Made by a program: the position numbers and the translations under genes. The notes under the pieces were generated by a model, which was given only the letters and a program-made list of their open reading frames with translations, had not been told where the DNA came from and searched no databases. DNA of 9,548 nucleotides from an uncultured Anaerolineales bacterium (GTDB taxonomy: Bacteria > Chloroflexota > Anaerolineae > Anaerolineales > Villigracilaceae): assembly GCA_938008865.1 (NCBI GenBank), contig CALLJA010000401.1, positions 1 through 9,548 on the forward strand. The letters are read 5' to 3'. Every line of letters starts with the position of its first letter. The first letter of the stretch is position 1. This document shows, piece by piece, positions 6,840 through 9,548 of this stretch.

Positions 6840-7550
6840 ATGAAACAGATTACACTAATCGTTGTTGACGACCATCCACTGTTCCGCCAGGGCGTGGTGG
6901 ATGCCCTGTCGCTTGAACCCGATATGAACGTGGTGGCCCAGGCTGCCAACGGCGAAGATGGCCTCGGCTTGATCCGCTCCCTGCGGCCCAACGTGGCTGT
7001 CTTGGACGTCAACATGCCGGGCATGAACGGCCAGCAGATCACACACCAGGTCACCCAGGAAAAACTTCCCACCCGCGTGTTCCTCATGACGGGCTACGAC
7101 GATGTCGAGCAGGCCATCCATGCCGTTCTGGCGGGCGCTGCGGCTTATTGTTCCAAGGACCTCCAGCCTCAGAGCCTGCCGCGTATCATCCGCGAGGTGG
7201 CTGAGGGGAAATACGTCATTGGTGAAAAGGTTTTCAATCGCCGCGAGTTGGAGCAGTGGGTCGAAGACCAAATGGAGGGTGCGCGCCGTTCCTACAGCGA
7301 ACCCGGCAGTCCCTTCCATCCATTGTCTGAGCGCGAGATGGAAGTGCTTGCCTGCGTGGTGCGCGGCCTCAGCAACAAGGAAATTGCCGGCCTGCTGGGT
7401 ATTAGCCACCAGACGGTCAAAAATCACGTGACGGCGATCCTGCGCAAATTCGGCGTGGAAGATCGCACCCAGGCCGTGGTTTACGCCTTGAAGCGCGGTT
7501 GGGTCACCCTGAAAGATGCGAAATTTGGATCCGAGGAGCAAGGTTCATGA
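6840..7550 (+). CDS. NarL/LuxR-family response regulator (DegU/LiaR-like)
   Basis: Encodes 236 residues with the usual two-domain layout. The receiver domain (about 1-125) has the acidic pair D10-D11, phospho-acceptor D56 in VLDVNMPGMNG, switch residue T84 and conserved K106, so all key residues are present. A linker of about 35 residues (charged, about 126-160) leads to a LuxR-type helix-turn-helix (about 161-222) with PLSEREMEVL, GLSNKEIAGLLGIS and QTVKNHV, the recognition helix. It should be phosphorylated by the adjacent kinase and bind DNA as a dimer. The stop overlaps the kinase start (ATGA, 7547-7550). The ribosome site before ATG 6840 is weak (GGGA). The pilin genes just downstream are the natural candidate targets, which is inference from position only. 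Confidence 0.92.
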   Translation: MKQITLIVVDDHPLFRQGVVDALSLEPDMNVVAQAANGEDGLGLIRSLRPNVAVLDVNMPGMNGQQITHQVTQEKLPTRVFLMTGYDDVEQAIHAVLAGAAAYCSKDLQPQSLPRIIREVAEGKYVIGEKVFNRRELEQWVEDQMEGARRSYSEPGSPFHPLSEREMEVLACVVRGLSNKEIAGLLGISHQTVKNHVTAILRKFGVEDRTQAVVYALKRGWVTLKDAKFGSEEQGS

Positions 7551-8578
7551 CTCAGGACGAACTTGAGGGAACCGCCCCGCAGGGCGGGTTCAATCTACAG
7601 ACCGAATTAGAAGAGACTCAGCGCGCCCTGCGCGAGGTGACTCTCATGATCGAACAGAGCCAGGGTGAATTGACCAAACTCACCCAGCGCAATGCCGCCA
7701 TCACCGCCCATTTGCAGCAGGTCCAAAAGCAAACCGGGCAGATCTCGGCGGAGGAACTTCGCATGGCCTACGACTCTGCTCTAGACGCGCAGCAGCGTCT
7801 ATTCGTCATGCGCGGCCAGCTCGATAAACTCCAAAACGACAAACTGCACCTCGGAAAATACAAGTCCGCCTTGGAATATGCCGGGCAGGCTGGCCCCGCG
7901 GCCTCGTCTGCAGCTGCTTCGGGTGGAAAAAGCCCCATCGAAGGTATCGAGATGATCGTCAAGGCCCAGGAGGCCGAGCGCCAGCGCCTCTCGCGCCAGA
8001 TGCACGACGGCCCCGCCCAGGCGCTGTCCAACTTCATCCTTCAGACCGAGATTGCCATGCGTTTGTTGGATGCCGACCCCGCACAAGCTAAGGAGGAACT
8101 GGGCAGCCTCAAAATGGCCGCCATGGGGACCTTCCAGAAAGTGCGCAATTTCATCTTCGAGTTGCGTCCCATGATGCTCGACGACTTGGGGCTGGTCCCC
8201 ACCGTCCGCAAATATGTGGATGCCTTCAAGGAACAAACCTCCCTGGATGTGAACCTGCAAGTGACGGGCAATGAGCGTCGCCTCGAACCTTACATTGAAG
8301 TCATGGTATTTCGCGCCATCCAAGAATTGTTGGGTAACGCTGCCCGCCACAGCCAGGCCAGCCAACTCAAGGTCCAGATGGATATGGGCAACGAGGCCCT
8401 GCGCGTCAGCGTGGATGACAACGGTAAAGGCTTCGACACCGGCTCTCTGCAGGAAGGCCCCAGCCTCGGCCTGAAACTGATTCGCGAACGATCTGAGATG
8501 CTCGGCGGCAGTTTCGATATAGACAGTTCGGCGGGTAAAGGGACGCGTGTGATGTTCAGTGTACCCGTAAACGGGTAA
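7547..8578 (+). CDS. Soluble sensor histidine kinase, DegS-like (HisKA_3 type)
   Basis: Encodes 343 residues. There is no membrane segment or signal peptide, so the kinase is cytoplasmic. Residues about 15-110 are strongly heptad-like and rich in Q, E, L and K (ELEETQRALREV...), predicting a coiled coil as in Bacillus DegS. An Ala/Gly/Ser-rich break follows near 115-130. The dimerisation/phosphotransfer domain carries ERQRLSRQMHDGPAQAL with phospho-acceptor H153. The ATPase domain has N-box N264 (QELLGNAARHS), D-box D291 (VDDNGKGFD) and a G-rich block near the C-terminus (SAGKGTRVMFSVPV), all intact. ATG 7547 is chosen because GAGGAG (7533-7538) lies 8 bases upstream and the codon overlaps the regulator's stop. 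An in-frame ATG at 7499 would extend the protein back over the regulator gene and is not preferred. The coiled coil probably senses an intracellular signal or protein partner. Confidence 0.9.
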   Translation: MTQDELEGTAPQGGFNLQTELEETQRALREVTLMIEQSQGELTKLTQRNAAITAHLQQVQKQTGQISAEELRMAYDSALDAQQRLFVMRGQLDKLQNDKLHLGKYKSALEYAGQAGPAASSAAASGGKSPIEGIEMIVKAQEAERQRLSRQMHDGPAQALSNFILQTEIAMRLLDADPAQAKEELGSLKMAAMGTFQKVRNFIFELRPMMLDDLGLVPTVRKYVDAFKEQTSLDVNLQVTGNERRLEPYIEVMVFRAIQELLGNAARHSQASQLKVQMDMGNEALRVSVDDNGKGFDTGSLQEGPSLGLKLIRERSEMLGGSFDIDSSAGKGTRVMFSVPVNG

Positions 8579-8589
8579 CTTGCATTTTT
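8562..8589 (+). terminator. Weak terminator-like hairpin at the end of the kinase gene
   Basis: TACCCG (8562-8567) and CGGGTA (8572-8577) form a 6-bp stem with a 4-base loop, overlapping the kinase stop codon. A run of five T's follows at 8585-8589. The 7-base gap between stem and T-run makes it a poor intrinsic terminator, so read-through toward the pilin gene is possible. Confidence 0.3.
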
Positions 8590-8611
8590 GTTAGACTAAC
8601 ATATTTGATAG
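8589..8611 (+). promoter_or_regulatory. Palindrome and shared upstream motif of the first pilin promoter
   Basis: TGTTAGACTAACA (8589-8601) is a perfect 13-base odd palindrome. Its right arm begins the 16-base block CTAACATATTTGATAG (8596-8611), which starts exactly 35 bases upstream of the -35 box. A block matching at 12 of 16 positions starts the same distance upstream of the second pilin promoter. It may be an activator site, for example for the adjacent response regulator, or a remnant of promoter duplication. Confidence 0.4.
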
Positions 8612-8630
8612 TTTTACAGCCCGAAATTTC

Positions 8631-8658
8631 TTGCCTTATTTTCGGCCCTGTATATAAT
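8631..8658 (+). promoter_or_regulatory. Promoter of the first flp pilin gene
   Basis: TTGCCT (8631-8636) and a perfect TATAAT (8653-8658) are spaced by 16 bases. Predicted transcription start is near 8665, giving a leader of about 50 bases. The sequence upstream is AT-rich, as expected for a strong promoter. Confidence 0.7.
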
Positions 8659-8666
8659 AAGAATAA

Positions 8667-8688
8667 CTCTGCGGACGGCCTCCCAGAG
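8667..8688 (+). promoter_or_regulatory. 5'-terminal stem-loop in the first pilin leader
   Basis: CTCTG (8667-8671) pairs with CAGAG (8684-8688), and GGA (8673-8675) with TCC (8681-8683), leaving one bulged C and a 5-base loop. The structure begins about 2 bases after the predicted transcription start. A hairpin in this place often protects an mRNA from 5'-end-dependent decay. Confidence 0.4.
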
Positions 8689-8715
8689 AATTCAAACGAA
8701 AGGAGAAAAAACGCC

Positions 8716-8871
8716 ATGTTATTCGCCCCCAAGGAAAAAGGCCAGGGCTTGGTTGAGTACGCGCTGATTCTTGTTTTGGTTGCCATCGTTGTTATCGCGG
8801 CCCTCATGATCCTCGGCCCGATCATCGGCAACGTGTTCAGCAAGATCAACTCCAGCCTCGGCACCGTCTAG
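8716..8871 (+). CDS. flp: Flp family type IVb (Tad) major pilin, copy 1
   Basis: Encodes a 51-residue prepilin, normal size for Flp. A short leader (MLFAPKEKG) is followed by QGLVEYALILVLVAIVVIAAL. The class III prepilin peptidase site G|xxxxEY is present: cleavage is expected after G9, leaving E14 and Y15 at mature positions 5 and 6 and a mature pilin of about 42 residues. The long hydrophobic helix anchors the subunit before assembly and packs the pilus core. The ATG at 8716 follows AAAGGAG (8699-8705) by 10 bases; an in-frame ATG at 8605 would read through the promoter and is rejected. The gene has its own promoter and is closed by a strong terminator, so it is a single-gene unit. The protein is identical to that of the second copy. 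Used for adhesion, surface attachment and biofilm in the family. Confidence 0.93.
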   Translation: MLFAPKEKGQGLVEYALILVLVAIVVIAALMILGPIIGNVFSKINSSLGTV

Positions 8872-8892
8872 TCCGAAGACCGTTGTAAGAAG

Positions 8893-8923
8893 AAAAGTCC
8901 CGTCGAAAGACGGGGCTTTTTTT
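8893..8923 (+). terminator. Strong intrinsic terminator after pilin copy 1
   Basis: AAAAGTCCCGTC (8893-8904) pairs with GACGGGGCTTTT (8909-8920) through a GAAA tetraloop, with one G-T wobble, and leads into seven T's (8917-8923). This is a textbook rho-independent terminator 21 bases after the stop codon. Confidence 0.9.
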
Positions 8924-8925
8924 GT

Positions 8926-8950
8926 TTTCCCCCATCTGGGGGATGTTTTT
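8926..8950 (+). terminator. Second, tandem hairpin terminator after pilin copy 1
   Basis: CCCCC (8929-8933) and GGGGG (8938-8942) enclose the loop ATCT, with a further T-A closing pair, and the run ATGTTTTT follows. It sits directly behind the first terminator and would act as a backup stop, isolating the second pilin promoter from upstream transcription. Confidence 0.65.
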
Positions 8951-8971
8951 CGTTGCAATTGCGTTGAAATC

Positions 8972-8995
8972 GTTATTTTCTAACTTAATTGTAAG
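8972..8995 (+). promoter_or_regulatory. Shared upstream motif of the second pilin promoter
   Basis: CTAACTTAATTGTAAG (8980-8995) begins exactly 35 bases upstream of the -35 box and matches 12 of 16 positions of the block at 8596-8611. GTTA at 8972-8975 and TAAC at 8981-8984 form a looser inverted repeat than in copy 1. The region through about 9010 is very AT-rich and could also serve as an UP element. Confidence 0.4.
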
Positions 8996-9014
8996 AAATT
9001 TAATTTTACTGTCC

Positions 9015-9042
9015 TTGAAATCTCGTGCCACTTGTTTATAAT
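9015..9042 (+). promoter_or_regulatory. Promoter of the second flp pilin gene
   Basis: TTGAAA (9015-9020) and a perfect TATAAT (9037-9042) are spaced by 16 bases, the same spacing as in copy 1. Predicted transcription start is near 9049, giving a leader of about 45 bases. Confidence 0.75.
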
Positions 9043-9048
9043 ACCCAT

Positions 9049-9067
9049 TAAGAGAACCGTTCTCTTA
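9049..9067 (+). promoter_or_regulatory. 5'-terminal palindrome/stem-loop in the second pilin leader
   Basis: TAAGAGAAC (9049-9057) and GTTCTCTTA (9059-9067) are perfect 9-base arms around a single C; as RNA about 8 bp can form with a 3-base loop. It begins at the predicted transcription start itself. It could be an mRNA-stabilising 5' stem-loop or a DNA operator covering the start site. Confidence 0.5.
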
Positions 9068-9093
9068 CATCATCTCACCGGAGGTAAATTCCC

Positions 9094-9249
9094 ATGTTGT
9101 TTGCTCCCAAGGAAAAAGGCCAGGGTCTCGTCGAGTACGCGTTGATTCTCGTTCTGGTCGCCATCGTTGTCATTGCGGCCCTGATGATCCTCGGCCCGAT
9201 CATCGGCAACGTGTTCAGCAAGATCAACTCCAGCCTCGGCACCGTCTAA
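9094..9249 (+). CDS. flp: Flp family type IVb (Tad) major pilin, copy 2
   Basis: Encodes exactly the same 51-residue prepilin as the gene at 8716-8871, with the same peptidase site after G9 and E14-Y15. At DNA level it differs by 14 synonymous bases in 13 codons, all within codons 2-30, plus TAA in place of TAG. Codons 31-51 are identical base for base. GGAGG at 9080-9084 lies 9 bases before the ATG. The gene has its own promoter, a palindromic 5' leader and a perfect 17-bp terminator, so it is also an independent unit. The duplicate may serve gene dosage or allow expression under different conditions, since the two control regions are related but not identical. Confidence 0.93.
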   Translation: MLFAPKEKGQGLVEYALILVLVAIVVIAALMILGPIIGNVFSKINSSLGTV

Positions 9250-9266
9250 TCGGTACCAAACCTTTC

Positions 9267-9304
9267 AAAAAAGTAGGACTCTGGCAGCAGAGTCCTACTT
9301 TTTT
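9267..9304 (+). terminator. Strong intrinsic terminator after pilin copy 2
   Basis: Perfect 17-base arms (9267-9283 and 9288-9304) around the loop GCAG. The 5' arm starts with six A's and the 3' arm ends with six T's. It ends the pilin transcript 17 bases after the stop codon and just upstream of the next -10 box. Confidence 0.92.
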
Positions 9305-9308
9305 ACCG

Positions 9309-9337
9309 ACATGAATTTGCCATTTTTCCTGTATAAT
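9309..9337 (+). promoter_or_regulatory. Candidate promoter of the cpaB-led assembly genes
   Basis: A perfect TATAAT at 9332-9337 with TG directly in front of it. The -35 position (ACATGA, 9309-9314, 17 bases away) is weak, suggesting a weaker promoter than those of the pilins. Predicted transcription start is near 9344. Confidence 0.5.
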
Positions 9338-9393
9338 ACCGATGATATAAATGAAAATGCTTTGCAGAAGGCGGCAAAGAGAGGAGATTTTCT

Positions 9394-9548
9394 ATGCGTA
9401 GAGCGCGAGTATGGATATTCGTGATTCTGATTCTGGTGATTGGCTTGGGTTTGGGGTTGTTCGTTGTATTGCGGATGTTGCCTGCCCAGAATACGGCCCA
9501 ACAGCAGACCAATCTGGTTGAGATCTTTGTAGCCAGGCAGAACATTGC
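9394..9548 (+). CDS. cpaB: Flp pilus assembly protein CpaB/RcpC, N-terminal part (cut by window end)
   Basis: The frame is open from ATG 9394 to the window edge, giving 51 codons. A basic start (MRRARVW) leads into one membrane helix (about 7-29), a polar Gln/Asn/Thr stretch (about 32-41) and then LVEIFVARQNI. This matches the beginning of CpaB/RcpC proteins, where the helix is followed by 'VxVxVAxxDIxxG' opening the SAF domain. CpaB acts in the periplasm or at the outer face of the membrane with the secretin or pilus channel of Tad systems. GAGGAG (9381-9386) lies 7 bases before the ATG. A small hairpin, CTTTGC/GCAAAG (9360-9379), lies just before the ribosome site. Other Tad genes probably follow outside the window. 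The identification rests on a short N-terminus and the pilin context. Confidence 0.75.
   Translation, partial: MRRARVWIFVILILVIGLGLGLFVVLRMLPAQNTAQQQTNLVEIFVARQNI

Noticed and set aside
6855..7541. 228-codon minus-strand open frame opposite the response regulator.
   Set aside because: The plus strand carries an intact receiver plus helix-turn-helix protein; the reverse frame is a His-rich shadow without recognisable motifs.
7499..7546. Longer start for the histidine kinase.
   Set aside because: It would overlap the regulator gene by about 50 bases, whereas ATG 7547 has GAGGAG 8 bases upstream and the typical ATGA coupling.
8605..8715. Longer first pilin with 37 extra N-terminal residues.
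   Set aside because: The extension runs through the -35, -10 and leader. The second copy proves that the protein begins MLFAPKEKG.
8806..9248. Direct repeat of 65 identical bases in the two pilin genes, considered as attachment sites or transposon ends.
   Set aside because: The repeat lies wholly in coding sequence of a duplicated gene. No integrase, transposase or target duplication is present, so gene duplication with conversion explains it.

Overview
The window is a stretch of bacterial chromosome, most probably from the phylum Chloroflexota (Anaerolineae-like). This is inferred from the style of the proteins: short Flp pilins, several polytopic GT-C glycosyltransferases, an N-terminally anchored surface protein with a Pro/Thr-rich linker, and a soluble DegS-like kinase. 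No rRNA or other phylogenetic marker is present, so the placement is a judgement. GC is high in most genes (40 of 60 bases in 3001-3060) and much lower in the lectin gene (20 of 60 in 1501-1560).

Layout. 1-124: short upstream region with a perfect REP-like hairpin (80-100). 125-1027 (+): EamA/DMT-type transporter. 1031-2359 (-): a membrane-anchored extracellular protein with a Pro/Thr linker, a concanavalin-like domain and a C-terminal C-type lectin domain, convergent with the transporter and only 3 bp away. 2360-2528: divergent control region with overlapping -10 boxes and a possible small leader ORF. 2529-6791 (+): three membrane GT-C glycosyltransferase-like genes whose ends overlap by 4 and 29 bases, so almost certainly one transcription unit. 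6840-8578 (+): a NarL/LuxR-type response regulator and a soluble DegS-type histidine kinase, overlapping by 4 bases (ATGA). 8716-8871 and 9094-9249 (+): two Flp (type IVb/Tad) pilin genes encoding the same 51-residue protein. 9394-end (+): start of cpaB/rcpC, cut by the window edge, so a tad pilus assembly cluster probably continues beyond it.

How they work together. The right third reads as the front end of a Tad pilus locus. A two-component pair comes first, then two pilin genes each with its own promoter, 5' stem-loop and intrinsic terminator, then the assembly genes under a further TATAAT box. The pilin genes are thus built as insulated single-gene units suited to far more expression than the assembly genes. 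The GT-C operon and the surface lectin make the left part a cell-envelope region. A link between those glycosyltransferases and the pilus is possible but not shown.

The most interesting signals are in and around the twin pilins: identical protein, 14 synonymous changes confined to the first 30 codons, an unbroken 65-base identical block at the 3' end, a shared upstream motif at the same distance from both -35 boxes, and a stem-loop at or within about 2 nt of the predicted start of each mRNA. No CRISPR array, insertion sequence, tRNA or rRNA was seen. No stretch over 300 bases lacks a gene.
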